Source: Aquimarina sp. Aq78 (GTDB lineage Bacteria; Bacteroidota; Bacteroidia; Flavobacteriales; Flavobacteriaceae). Taken from it: a stretch of DNA of 64,000 bases. The notes beneath the pieces are model-generated. The model was given only the letters and a program-made list of their open reading frames with translations, was not told the DNA's origin and did no database searches. The stretch spans positions 612,053 through 676,052 of the forward strand of contig NZ_OMKA01000003.1 of NCBI RefSeq assembly GCF_900299525.1. The letters are read 5' to 3'. Positions within the stretch are counted from its first letter, which is position 1. Every line of letters begins with the position of its first letter. The translations under genes were made by a program, and so were the position numbers. This document shows, in pieces, positions 36,647 to 44,847 of this stretch.

Positions 36647-37492
36647 TTATGAATTAACTTTTGCTGCTTCCCAGCCAATTATAGCTGTTTTGCGCGTACT
36701 GCCCCAATGGTATTGTCCTAAATCACCTGTAGATTGGATTACCCGATGACAAGGGATTAAAAATGCAACAGGATTACTACCTATAGCGGTCCCCACAGCT
36801 CTGGATGCTTTAGGTTTATGAATGTGATTGGCAATGGTTCCATATGTTGTTAATCCACCCTTTGGGATCTTGAGTAATGTTTCCCAAACTTTTAATTGAA
36901 AATCAGTTCCTTTAAGATGTAATTTTATTTGATTCAATTTTTTCCAGTCTTTCGTGAAAATAAATAAAGCATTTTGCTGAGATCTATCTACGATTTGAGT
37001 AAATTTTGCTTTTGGAAAACGTTTTTGTAATGTTGTAAATGCATGTTCGTCATCTGCAAATGTCATATGACAAACACCCTTTGAAGTAGAGGCTACCAGC
37101 ATTTTACCAAACGGGCTTTCGGCATAGCTATAATTGATGTCAAGGTTTTGACCCCCATTTTTGTATTCTCCGGGTGTCATTCCTTCTATTTTTATAAAAA
37201 GATCATGTAATCTTCCTGTTCCAGAAAGTCCAGTCTCATATGCCGCATCAAACAAAGTCGTTTGTTGATCTTTTAAAATGTTTTTTGCATATTCCAGACT
37301 GGTATACTGTAAAAACTTTTTTGGGCTCACTCCTACCCAATCTGTAAAGAGTCTTTGAAAATGAAAAGGGCTGATATGTACCTTTTCTGCAATCTCATCC
37401 AGATTAGGTTGATCTTTAAAATTTTGCTTAATATACGTTATCGCCTCTGCAATACGATTGTAATGAAACTGATTTTGTTCACTTATCTCCAT
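36647..37492 (-). CDS. AraC regulator fused to methylated-DNA-protein-cysteine methyltransferase
   Basis: A 281-residue fusion: AraC-type HTH (about 10-105, with IAEKVHISPFHFQRLFTDWVG) and an Ogt-like alkyltransferase (about 115-278) with the acceptor motif IPCHRVIQ and the helix RAVGTAIGSNP. It repairs O6-alkylguanine irreversibly and probably controls its own expression in Ada fashion, but it lacks Ada's N-terminal zinc-binding phosphotriester sensor domain, so how it senses damage is open. This architecture is common in Bacteroidota. Ends are clean; the ATG at 37492 is the only reasonable start. Confidence 0.93.
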   Translation of the reverse strand: MEISEQNQFHYNRIAEAITYIKQNFKDQPNLDEIAEKVHISPFHFQRLFTDWVGVSPKKFLQYTSLEYAKNILKDQQTTLFDAAYETGLSGTGRLHDLFIKIEGMTPGEYKNGGQNLDINYSYAESPFGKMLVASTSKGVCHMTFADDEHAFTTLQKRFPKAKFTQIVDRSQQNALFIFTKDWKKLNQIKLHLKGTDFQLKVWETLLKIPKGGLTTYGTIANHIHKPKASRAVGTAIGSNPVAFLIPCHRVIQSTGDLGQYHWGSTRKTAIIGWEAAKVNS

Positions 37493-37626
37493 AATACTTT
37501 AATTTTAAAAACGGTATAAAAGTATTTAGCCCAAGGTATTTTTAAAACCCAGAACTTGCTTATTTCAATACAGAATAAAAATAATAGTATTTTAAGGTTA
37601 GAAAAATTATGAAGTAATAAACTGAT

Positions 37627-38874
37627 TTAATCCATTATAAAGCTGAATCCTCCAGAAAACAAACTAGAGCTTAGTCCAGAGTCACGTTCATATTGTCTAA
37701 ATCGAAGATCAATACTTTTTAAACCAAGTTTCCAGATATGTAATTTTGCAAAGATATCTGTATAACTAATACCAAAACCGTATTGATTCGCATCAAATCC
37801 AGACAAATCATAATCAGAGGTGTAGAATTGCTGTGTAGATAAATGTTGATTAAACGGAGCGAAATAATCTGCTTTTGTTTGTGTATAAAAACGATATGAA
37901 GGGTACAGTGTAAATTTATCTGTAATTTTAATAGGTACTTCTATACTTGCAGTATGCGAGTTAATCCCCCAATCATCTGTATAATATCTATAAAATGTTC
38001 GTATTGTAAAAATTTCATTAATATAATAATGTAATCTTCCTCCTGCGGCTATTTTAAATCTAGAATCTGGTAATCTTTCTACATCATCACCGTATGTAAA
38101 TTCTTCAATAATTACGTCGGCCACATCGGCAAATTGTACTCGTTGAAACGGTGTTGACAAAAGACCTTCTTGTTGAATAAAATCTAATGCAAGGGATCCT
38201 TGTAATTTTTTAGACAAAATTTGTGAGAACCCAAATCCTACAGAATATGAATTACGAGATTCATCATCAAACTTTGTAAACGTAGGTTGATCTCTTAATT
38301 CTGTGGGATATATTGCTTTCCATGTATCCAGAAACACATTAGCTTTTACACTTAATTCTGTATTTTTTTCATTGAAAAGTCTAGAATAACTACCTCCAAA
38401 ACCAACAGAAAAATAATCATACTCGGTTGCAACTGCTACATTGGCCGACCATACACTATTTCGATCATCACTACTATGGCTATAACTTCCTGATATTGTA
38501 GTCAAAACATCCTTTTTTGATGCTCCAGAAGAAGCTACAAATGGACTTGCAGTACCATTACCATCAAAAGGATTAACATTACTAGAAGAAGCTGATGAAT
38601 ATGCTGATATCCCTGCATCTATTGTTAATACATCATCATCGTTTAGTGGGATAGAAACCACTATTGTAGGTGTAAGATCAGTAAGTTCTTCTGTACCTAC
38701 ACCACCTGTAACCGCAGCATTATCTCCTTCCTGAGTGTAATAACTCATCAAGAAATCTACTTCTGCAGATTCTAATACTCTTTTTTTGTATGTTGTGGTA
38801 CCATCTTGTTGTTGCTCCTGTCCAGTTACAATCACTACCGACAATATTGCTATTATTAAGGGGATTTTTTTCAA
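37627..38874 (-). CDS. DUF3570 outer-membrane beta-barrel protein
   Basis: A 415-residue secreted protein ending FSGGFSFIMD with a terminal aromatic strand typical of outer-membrane barrels. Signal MKKIPLIIAILSVVIVTG begins with a TTG codon at 38874; no ATG fits. Alternating strands fill 45-415, with a Ser-rich loop (SSASSSNV near 95). DUF3570 is usually encoded with DUF4266, ApbE and a thioredoxin, exactly the order seen here (Trx, ApbE, DUF4266, DUF3570). The set is thought to act at the cell surface in redox or metal handling, but the reaction is not known. Confidence 0.88.
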   Translation of the reverse strand: MKKIPLIIAILSVVIVTGQEQQQDGTTTYKKRVLESAEVDFLMSYYTQEGDNAAVTGGVGTEELTDLTPTIVVSIPLNDDDVLTIDAGISAYSSASSSNVNPFDGNGTASPFVASSGASKKDVLTTISGSYSHSSDDRNSVWSANVAVATEYDYFSVGFGGSYSRLFNEKNTELSVKANVFLDTWKAIYPTELRDQPTFTKFDDESRNSYSVGFGFSQILSKKLQGSLALDFIQQEGLLSTPFQRVQFADVADVIIEEFTYGDDVERLPDSRFKIAAGGRLHYYINEIFTIRTFYRYYTDDWGINSHTASIEVPIKITDKFTLYPSYRFYTQTKADYFAPFNQHLSTQQFYTSDYDLSGFDANQYGFGISYTDIFAKLHIWKLGLKSIDLRFRQYERDSGLSSSLFSGGFSFIMD

Positions 38875-38939
38875 GGATCTTTACTTTATAAAATTGTATA
38901 GTATATTTTAATATTCTTTATTAATATGGTTATTGGTCA

Positions 38940-39152
38940 CTAATTACAACCACATCCTCCTCCGGTTTTCCCTCCATTTGCTCCTGCAGCAGATTCTCTA
39001 TAGGCCTGGAAATTGGTTTCGAAGCGATCAATTTTTTTGAGTGCTAACTCCATATCCGGATCATTGATTTGTACTTTTTCATATTCTTTTACGGCTACAC
39101 ATGAATTTAGAGAAAGTAGCAGTACTAAAAGTATTGGTATTAACTTGTTCAT
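38940..39152 (-). CDS. DUF4266 lipoprotein with C-terminal Cys motif
   Basis: A 70-residue lipoprotein: MNKLIPILLVLLLSLNSC, lipid on Cys18, then a short helical region and the tail GGKTGGGCGCN, which exposes a CxC pair at the very C-terminus. That tail is diagnostic for DUF4266. It lies between apbE and the DUF3570 barrel, 25 and 65 bp away. The CxC could bind metal or form a disulfide with the neighbouring thioredoxin; this is inference. Confidence 0.9.
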   Translation of the reverse strand: MNKLIPILLVLLLSLNSCVAVKEYEKVQINDPDMELALKKIDRFETNFQAYRESAAGANGGKTGGGCGCN

Positions 39153-39177
39153 AAAGTACGTTTTATAAAAATTATCG

Positions 39178-40158
39178 TTATTGGTTATCTATCTTAATAT
39201 GATCAGAGGTATGAATATTTCCCTGGTCATCAATAATGATACATTCAATTCCTGTTAATTGATTTATTCTATTTAATCCTATCTCAATCCCCATTACAAA
39301 AACAGAAGTTGCTAAAGCATCTGCCAACTCTGCTTTTGGGGCAAAAACTGTAGCACTTACTATACCAGTAGATGGATATCCTGTTCTGGGATCAATAATA
39401 TGAGAATATCGCTTATTATCAAAAGTTACATATTTTTCATAATTCCCAGAGGTCACTACTGCTTTATCTATTACGGGTAATAATGCAAATGCATTATTTT
39501 TATTTAAAGGATTGGTAATTGCGACTTTCCACTCGCTTCCGTCGGGTTGTTTCCCCCAGGTATTCATATCTCCAGAGGCATTTATAATTCCGGCATTTAC
39601 TCCTTTACCTATTAGAAGATCTTTGGCCTTATCTGCTGCATATCCTTTACCAATAGCTCCAAATCCTATTTTCATTCCTTTTTGTGTAAGAAATACTGTA
39701 GATTTTGTTTTATCTAAAACTATATTTTGATAACCTACCTTTGCCACCGACATCTTTATTTCTTCTTCAGAGGGCATTTTTTTCATGCTATTATCAAATT
39801 TCCAAATTCGGTCCATCGAGGCATAACTAATGTCGAATGCGCCATCTGTTAATTTAGATATCCGAACAGCTCTGTTTATTAGGTCGAAAAGTTCTGTATC
39901 AACTTTCACCGGATTAATCCCGGCATTATTATTAATTAATGAAGTTTGAGAGTTCTTATCCCATGAAGAAATCAATTTTTCGATTCTTTGAATTTCTTCA
40001 ACAGCAATATCGATATACTGATTAGCTGTAATTTTATCTTTATCGACAACAGTAATATCAAAACGACTTCCCATCAATTTTAGGGTACGTTTATGTATTT
40101 GTTGCGAGAAACTACTACTTATTGTAGCTAAACATAAAAATGTAAGGAGAAGTCTCAA
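39178..40158 (-). CDS. apbE: FAD:protein FMN transferase
   Basis: A 326-residue exported ApbE: signal MRLLLTFLCLATISSSFS (from a TTG start 4 bp after the thioredoxin stop), then MGSRFDITVV, GAFDISYASMDRIW, the flavin-binding GFGAIGKGYAADKA, INASGDMNTWG, and HIIDPRTGYPS. ApbE links FMN to Thr or Ser of exported flavoproteins. No protein in the window has the classical D-G-x-S/T-G/A-A-T target motif that I could find, so the substrate is elsewhere or non-canonical. Middle gene of the Trx-ApbE-DUF4266-DUF3570 set. Confidence 0.95.
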   Translation of the reverse strand: MRLLLTFLCLATISSSFSQQIHKRTLKLMGSRFDITVVDKDKITANQYIDIAVEEIQRIEKLISSWDKNSQTSLINNNAGINPVKVDTELFDLINRAVRISKLTDGAFDISYASMDRIWKFDNSMKKMPSEEEIKMSVAKVGYQNIVLDKTKSTVFLTQKGMKIGFGAIGKGYAADKAKDLLIGKGVNAGIINASGDMNTWGKQPDGSEWKVAITNPLNKNNAFALLPVIDKAVVTSGNYEKYVTFDNKRYSHIIDPRTGYPSTGIVSATVFAPKAELADALATSVFVMGIEIGLNRINQLTGIECIIIDDQGNIHTSDHIKIDNQ

Positions 40159-40162
40159 AATA

Positions 40163-40603
40163 TTATTTGGTCATTGCACTTAGTATTTCTAAGTACGCAT
40201 TTGGTGTTACTTTTTTATAACCGGTCTCCCCAATTTTTTTGCCATTTTTATCTAAAACAACGACTAATGGAAAGCCTCCGCTTTTATTATATGTCTCTGC
40301 TAATGTTTTATTCTGGTTTTGCAGCGCTTCTGGTAATTGGTTTTTTTTCTTTCGGGGAAAATCTGCCTTTAGCAATACATAATGCTTTTTTGAATATTCC
40401 TGAAATTCCTTAGTATCTAGAATCTGTTTTTCTAGTTTAATACATGGTGCACACCAGTCTGAACCTGCAAATACTAAAATTATTTTTTTATTATTCTCTT
40501 GTGCAATCTTTTTTGCTTCTTCAAAATCGGTTAACCATTCCTGGGCTCCTGCTAAATTAATTCCTAAAAACATCAGGAATATAACTGAAATAATCTTTTT
40601 CAT
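40163..40603 (-). CDS. secreted thioredoxin-fold protein
   Basis: A 146-residue periplasmic thioredoxin: signal MKKIISVIFLMFLGINLAGA, then KKIILVFAGSDWCAPCIKLEKQ with the active site WCAPC, and GGFPLVVVLDKNGKKIGE with the cis-Pro. Length fits a single thioredoxin domain of the DUF255/thioredoxin_7 type. First gene of the four-gene redox operon; its likely client is the Cys pair in the DUF4266 lipoprotein (inference). Confidence 0.92.
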   Translation of the reverse strand: MKKIISVIFLMFLGINLAGAQEWLTDFEEAKKIAQENNKKIILVFAGSDWCAPCIKLEKQILDTKEFQEYSKKHYVLLKADFPRKKKNQLPEALQNQNKTLAETYNKSGGFPLVVVLDKNGKKIGETGYKKVTPNAYLEILSAMTK

Positions 40604-40911
40604 ATGAATGTAAATCTACTTTATAGTAACTATTCAAATTGTTAATTAGTACTTAAAATTCGTTTGAAGGTCATAATACGTACTAAGTCTAAATAATTAT
40701 TATTAAAAGAACAATTTTTATACCGAACAAGGTTACATACTTACTCTTATTTACTACAACCTTTAATTCGACTTCTACTTATAATACAGTTATATAGAGA
40801 AACACCCTACATTAAATAGTCGTTTTTTTATAAAAAAACGGAAATACCTGTGGGTATTTCCGTTTTTCGAGAATGGATTAACATCCAAAATATATTATAA
40901 AACCCTATAAA
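40604..40911. other. 308-bp intergenic region upstream of the redox operon
   Basis: Leader of the thioredoxin operon plus the terminator at 40834-40867. I could not pick a convincing promoter by eye, and see no ORF or RNA gene. Confidence 0.45.
40834..40867. terminator. intrinsic terminator below the Cys-rich mini-gene
   Basis: AAAAACGGAAATACC (40834-40848), loop TGTG, GGTATTTCCGTTTTT (40853-40867), a 15-bp perfect stem 44 bp past the mini-gene stop at 40912, with A/T tracts on both sides. Confidence 0.85.
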
Positions 40912-41055
40912 CTATAGCTTAGGGCACCTTTTACAATTAGATTTTCCTTTCTTTTTATATTTTTTACAACATTTTTTCTTTTTCCCTCCACAGGCTATTT
41001 CACAATTGACAGCCGGACAAGGAGAATATAATGATGGAGTACCTGAGCTTTGCAC
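40912..41055 (-). CDS. Cys/Lys-rich mini-protein
   Basis: A frame ending at 40912 encodes a striking tail: seven Cys in 36 residues among Lys clusters, read as SPCPAVNCEIACGG, KKKKCCKKY, KKKGKSNCKRCPKL. The only in-frame starts are non-ATG: GTG at 41055 (47 aa), used here, or TTG at 41112, which lies inside the ferritin terminator hairpin and is less likely. The unit is framed by terminators at 40834-40867 and 41104-41124, supporting an independent transcript. No family recognised. Metal binding, a metallothionein-like role or a modified peptide are possibilities given ferritin and the redox operon next door. Confidence 0.45.
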   Translation of the reverse strand: MQSSGTPSLYSPCPAVNCEIACGGKKKKCCKKYKKKGKSNCKRCPKL

Positions 41056-41103
41056 TGATATAATTTTTATTGAATCTAAATAAAGTACAAAAATATAAAA
41101 AAA

Positions 41104-41124
41104 AGATTCCAAAAAAAGGAATCT
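41104..41124 (-). terminator. intrinsic terminator of the ferritin gene
   Basis: Minus strand: AGATTCC, seven T, GGAATCT, then a run of eight T. It lies 30 bp past the ferritin stop at 41154. Confidence 0.8.
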
Positions 41125-41153
41125 CTATTTTATCTTTATTAACTTATTAACAA

Positions 41154-41657
41154 TCATTTAGGCTCTTCTGCTGCTTGAAAAGTATTGATATCTCTATCAA
41201 ATAAATAATGACCAGACTTATCGTCGCCAATAATTTTAAGTTTATCTAATAATGTACGTGCTATTGCCTCTTCTTCTAATTGCTCTGCTACATACCATTG
41301 CATAAAATTATGTACATTATAATCTTTACGTTCCAGACATTCGTATATAATATTATTAATTTTTTCTGTAACAAATTCTTCACTTTTCAAGAATGTTTCA
41401 AAAAGCTCCATCAACGATTTAAAATCATCTCTAGGCTTATCTATTGCAGGAATAACAGCATTGCCACTTCGTTCATTAATAAACTTAACCAATTTGGTCA
41501 TATGTACTCTTTCTTCTTCTGATTGCATATAAAAAAATTCTGCTATACCATTATATCCTCTGGTATCAGCCCAACTAGCCATCGAAAGATATTGTGCAGA
41601 AGCTTTTGCTTCAAATTTTATTTGATCATTTAATAGTTCTTCTATTTCTTTTATCAT
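41154..41657 (-). CDS. ftnA: ferritin (non-haem, FtnA-like)
   Basis: A 167-residue iron-storage subunit forming a 24-mer in the cytosol. Four-helix bundle with ferroxidase residues in order: Glu17-region (FEAKASAQYLSMASWA), FFYMQSEEERVHMTKL with the E..H pair, ESV-type helix C and QWYVAEQLEEEAIAR. No haem-binding Met of bacterioferritin is apparent, hence ferritin. The 5' side carries a 17-bp palindrome at the promoter (41672-41688), and the gene ends in its own terminator, so it is expressed alone. It sits between the Cys-rich mini-gene and the iron-uptake operon. Confidence 0.95.
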   Translation of the reverse strand: MIKEIEELLNDQIKFEAKASAQYLSMASWADTRGYNGIAEFFYMQSEEERVHMTKLVKFINERSGNAVIPAIDKPRDDFKSLMELFETFLKSEEFVTEKINNIIYECLERKDYNVHNFMQWYVAEQLEEEAIARTLLDKLKIIGDDKSGHYLFDRDINTFQAAEEPK

Positions 41658-41671
41658 GTTTATTTAGTATT

Positions 41672-41688
41672 GTTCAATAATATTGAAC
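41672..41688 (-). promoter_or_regulatory. palindromic operator candidate of ferritin
   Basis: Half-site GTTCAATA, one central base, TATTGAAC: a perfect 8-1-8 palindrome starting 14 bp upstream of the ATG. On the minus strand it follows TATTTTAG, one base off a -7 box, so it covers the expected transcription start. Size suits an iron- or redox-responsive dimeric regulator such as a Fur-family protein; identity is inference. Confidence 0.55.
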
Positions 41689-41813
41689 TAAAATACATAA
41701 TTCTATTATAACAAGAAACAATTACATTACCCTCCTTTACAGGTTTCGATAATTAATCTTCAAAAAAAAGTTATTAGGTTTTTGGTTTAAATTTAAAACC
41801 ATCAAAATATGTC

Positions 41814-42326
41814 TCAAGCTGCTTTCTCAAAAGCAATATAATTGACTAGTTTACCATGTTTATCATGAACTGGAAATCCTTTAATGAGACAGACATACGG
41901 GGTTTTATTTTTTTTGTAGTTTAATATTGATACTTCAAAAGAGATTTCATTGTTTATAGCACTTCTTATTTTTGATGATGTCTTAGTACACGTATCTTCC
42001 CCTTGAAATATCTTTGGTGAGTTACCAATAATCTCATTAGGTAAATATCCACTTAGTTTTTGAATATTTTGCGAAGCATATACAATTTTAAGATTGGGAT
42101 TCGTAATAACAATAACAGATTTTTTTTGAATAAGCTCTTGATAATAATCTCTTGTAAAATTCCAGTTTTCGGTAATTTTCTTTAATATATTAAGGTCCTC
42201 TCTAAAGCTCTCTAATACTGTATGATGCTCACCATAGAACTCCCAAGAAATTAGTGGCAATATGTGATTAGACGTTTTTTCGTAATACTTCGCCACCATA
42301 CTATCGTACCCGAAAAATTCATTCAT
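41814..42326 (-). CDS. PAS-domain protein
   Basis: A 170-residue cytosolic protein. Residues 1-65 are helical with several Tyr, Trp and His; 68-170 are a PAS domain: SVIVITNPNLKIVYASQNI, LSGYLPNEIIGNSPKIFQG, then FEVSILNYKKNKTPYVCLIKG and a final strand. It resembles LOV domains in order, but the flavin-linking Cys is Ser here (GNSPKIFQG), so light sensing through a cysteinyl adduct is not expected. There is no output domain. Position 46 bp after the TonB receptor gene suggests cotranscription; a sensor or ligand-binding role is open. Confidence 0.85.
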   Translation of the reverse strand: MNEFFGYDSMVAKYYEKTSNHILPLISWEFYGEHHTVLESFREDLNILKKITENWNFTRDYYQELIQKKSVIVITNPNLKIVYASQNIQKLSGYLPNEIIGNSPKIFQGEDTCTKTSSKIRSAINNEISFEVSILNYKKNKTPYVCLIKGFPVHDKHGKLVNYIAFEKAA

Positions 42327-42372
42327 TACACTATTTTTTTAATACATTACTATATACAAATCATTCAAATTC

Positions 42373-44847
42373 TTACCACTTAAACTGTAAAGTTGTATAC
42401 CAAGTTAAAGGTTCAGAAGGTATAATCCCTGGACCAGGATAACCAGTAGCTCTTCTAGTAAAATAATCGGTATCTAAAACATTATTTACTCCTGTTTCCA
42501 GTTTAAATTTCTTATATCGATAAGAAACTGAAAAATCAAGGATATGGTATGATGGGATTTCTCCAATAATACCATTACGACTATCTCCAGAAGGTGCATT
42601 AGTGGCATTGGTTACATCTGTAAACTGTTCTGACAAATAGGTGAATTGTGTGTTAGCAAGAAAGTTTTTGTAACCAAATTTTAATCCCGTCTTTAAATTC
42701 ACTGCTGGTATAAATTCAACTTTTTTACCTTTTACTCCTGCTTCTTCAGATTCTATATATTCTGATTCTGTAAAAGAAGCATTAACAAACCAATTAAATC
42801 GAAAATCTGAGTTTCCTGTGTAAAATGTATTAAGAATATTCCAATCCACAAAAGTCTCTAGTCCATAGATAAGTGCTTTTCCAATATTTTTTCTAACTCT
42901 ATTTGCTCTGTCATCTAATACAATCCCAATACGATCATCATAAAGCAATCCGAAACCTCCAATATCATAAGATAATTTATTCCCTCCTATTCTTCCTCTA
43001 ACACCAAAATCAGCAGTAAAACCTTCTTCATCAGAAATATCAGGATCAATTATAAAAGTTGGACTTACTACACGAATATCACTAAAAGTAACTGATCTAT
43101 AATTCTGAGATAAATTGGCATATGCTTCTAAATGAGTATTTGGCTTATAACTGGCTCCAATACCAAAAAGTAAGAATGAGCGATCCAAGGTTCTGTTGTC
43201 TACAAGGGTAGTATTAGATATGGGATTTCCTGCCAGATCAAAATTAACCTGATTATAACTTCCTTCGCTTTCGGTTTTAATATATTCAAATCTAAAACCA
43301 GGAGTTACTGAAAAGCTATCAGAAATATTAAAAATATTCTCTCCGAATATTGCTACATTCAAATTAGGAAAATCAAAATCAGATTGGTTTGGATAATCAG
43401 GAAATGCTTGTGTAGCAAAATCAAAATTCGCATTAGTCCCTACACTTCCAGGACCTTGTCTAGAGTCATTATTAGCTTGGTAATACTTTGAGCCAATTAA
43501 AAAAACTGATTCTTTTCCAAATATCTTGTATCTACTTAATAATCTAGCTTCTGCTCCCCAATTTCTAAAATTACCTACAATCAAATCACGCGGAAAAGCA
43601 AAATTACCATTAGCATCTGTTTCATCTACATCTGTGATTGGGTTTGAGTTTAATACAAAAGGATTTCCTCTAAAACCTACTGCTTTCCGAGAAGCATCAA
43701 GACCAAAAAGATTTAAACTAAAATCGGTCTTATCAGAGAATTTATGTTCTAGTTTTAGGGAAAATAATTTCCAATTTACATCAAACCAATTTCTGGTTCG
43801 ATTGCTAAACTCTGGGTTTTCATCGAATTGAGTATCGGTTAATCCTCCTGGTTGTTGTGCTAGATAATCTAGATATGTGGCTTCAAAAGTTAGTTTTGTT
43901 TTATCGGTAAAAGCATATCCGACATTCGCATAAAAGTTTTTAGAATCAAATTCTGAATTTGGTCTATAACCGTCACCTTTTTTATAATTAAAATAAGTGT
44001 AATAACTAAACTTACCTAAAGTACCACTAATACTATTAAAACTCGTAAATAAATTAAATGATCCCAATGATTGCCTGGATATAAGTTCTATTTTTTTATT
44101 GGGGTTAGGCTGTTTCATTTTAAAATTGATTAATCCTCCAAACTGAGTTCCATATTGTAATGATGCAGCTCCGCGAACAACCTGTATTTCACTCAGAGCT
44201 TCTGCAGGAGGAGTATAATAACTCTCAGGATACCCTAAAACATCGGCACTTATATCATAACCATTCTGTTTTATGTTAAAATTAGCAGATCGGTTCGGAT
44301 CTAACCCTCTACCTCCAATATTAAGCTGAAGGCCTGCATCACTATTTTCATATATATTTAATCCAACAACCTGAGCATAAATCTGCCTAGAATTATTTGA
44401 AGCTAAATTACCTACCGTTTGATCTACCAGAATTACTTCACTTTTTTTACCTGCAAAAATTGCGGTTCCTTCTACAGGTTTAAGTTGTTTAAGTCCAAAA
44501 ATCTTTTCTTTTCGTTGTGTGATCAAAACTTCAGAAAGTTCTTCTCCAAGAGGTTTCAATACAAAATCTTGTGATGAATCCCCTTCAATCTTTATTTGTT
44601 GTTCCAGAATTTCAAAATCAAAACTAAAAATAGTAATCAGAAATTCTCCTTGTGGTAAGTCTGCAAATTTAAATTGACCATCCGTATTTGTAATTGCCTG
44701 CTGACCACTGGTTCTGTTATATACCTCGGCATTTACAACAGGTTGATTATCCAGATTTGTTACTGTGCCCTTAAATTGATATTGCCCAAAAACAGAGCTC
44801 ATCATTAATAATGTTCCAAAAAATATTCTATAATCCCTTAATTTCAT
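42373..44847 (-). CDS. FecA-like TonB-dependent receptor
   Basis: An 824-residue outer-membrane receptor: signal MKLRDYRIFFGTLLMMSSVF, carboxypeptidase-like regulatory domain (about 22-110, FKGTVTNLDNQPVVNAEVYN), plug (about 115-250, IQVVRGAASLQYGTQFGG), and barrel to the C-terminal LTWYTTLQFKW. Sequence most resembles ferric-citrate/siderophore receptors. Start overlaps the end of the HTTM gene by 20 bp, so translation is coupled. Operon with DUF4856/imelysin/HTTM points to iron or haem uptake under iron limitation. Substrate is not resolved. Confidence 0.92.
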   Translation of the reverse strand: MKLRDYRIFFGTLLMMSSVFGQYQFKGTVTNLDNQPVVNAEVYNRTSGQQAITNTDGQFKFADLPQGEFLITIFSFDFEILEQQIKIEGDSSQDFVLKPLGEELSEVLITQRKEKIFGLKQLKPVEGTAIFAGKKSEVILVDQTVGNLASNNSRQIYAQVVGLNIYENSDAGLQLNIGGRGLDPNRSANFNIKQNGYDISADVLGYPESYYTPPAEALSEIQVVRGAASLQYGTQFGGLINFKMKQPNPNKKIELISRQSLGSFNLFTSFNSISGTLGKFSYYTYFNYKKGDGYRPNSEFDSKNFYANVGYAFTDKTKLTFEATYLDYLAQQPGGLTDTQFDENPEFSNRTRNWFDVNWKLFSLKLEHKFSDKTDFSLNLFGLDASRKAVGFRGNPFVLNSNPITDVDETDANGNFAFPRDLIVGNFRNWGAEARLLSRYKIFGKESVFLIGSKYYQANNDSRQGPGSVGTNANFDFATQAFPDYPNQSDFDFPNLNVAIFGENIFNISDSFSVTPGFRFEYIKTESEGSYNQVNFDLAGNPISNTTLVDNRTLDRSFLLFGIGASYKPNTHLEAYANLSQNYRSVTFSDIRVVSPTFIIDPDISDEEGFTADFGVRGRIGGNKLSYDIGGFGLLYDDRIGIVLDDRANRVRKNIGKALIYGLETFVDWNILNTFYTGNSDFRFNWFVNASFTESEYIESEEAGVKGKKVEFIPAVNLKTGLKFGYKNFLANTQFTYLSEQFTDVTNATNAPSGDSRNGIIGEIPSYHILDFSVSYRYKKFKLETGVNNVLDTDYFTRRATGYPGPGIIPSEPLTWYTTLQFKW

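Noticed and set aside
41814..42326. PAS protein as a LOV photoreceptor
   Set aside because: The position of the flavin-linking Cys is Ser in GNSPKIFQG, so the typical photochemistry is not supported.
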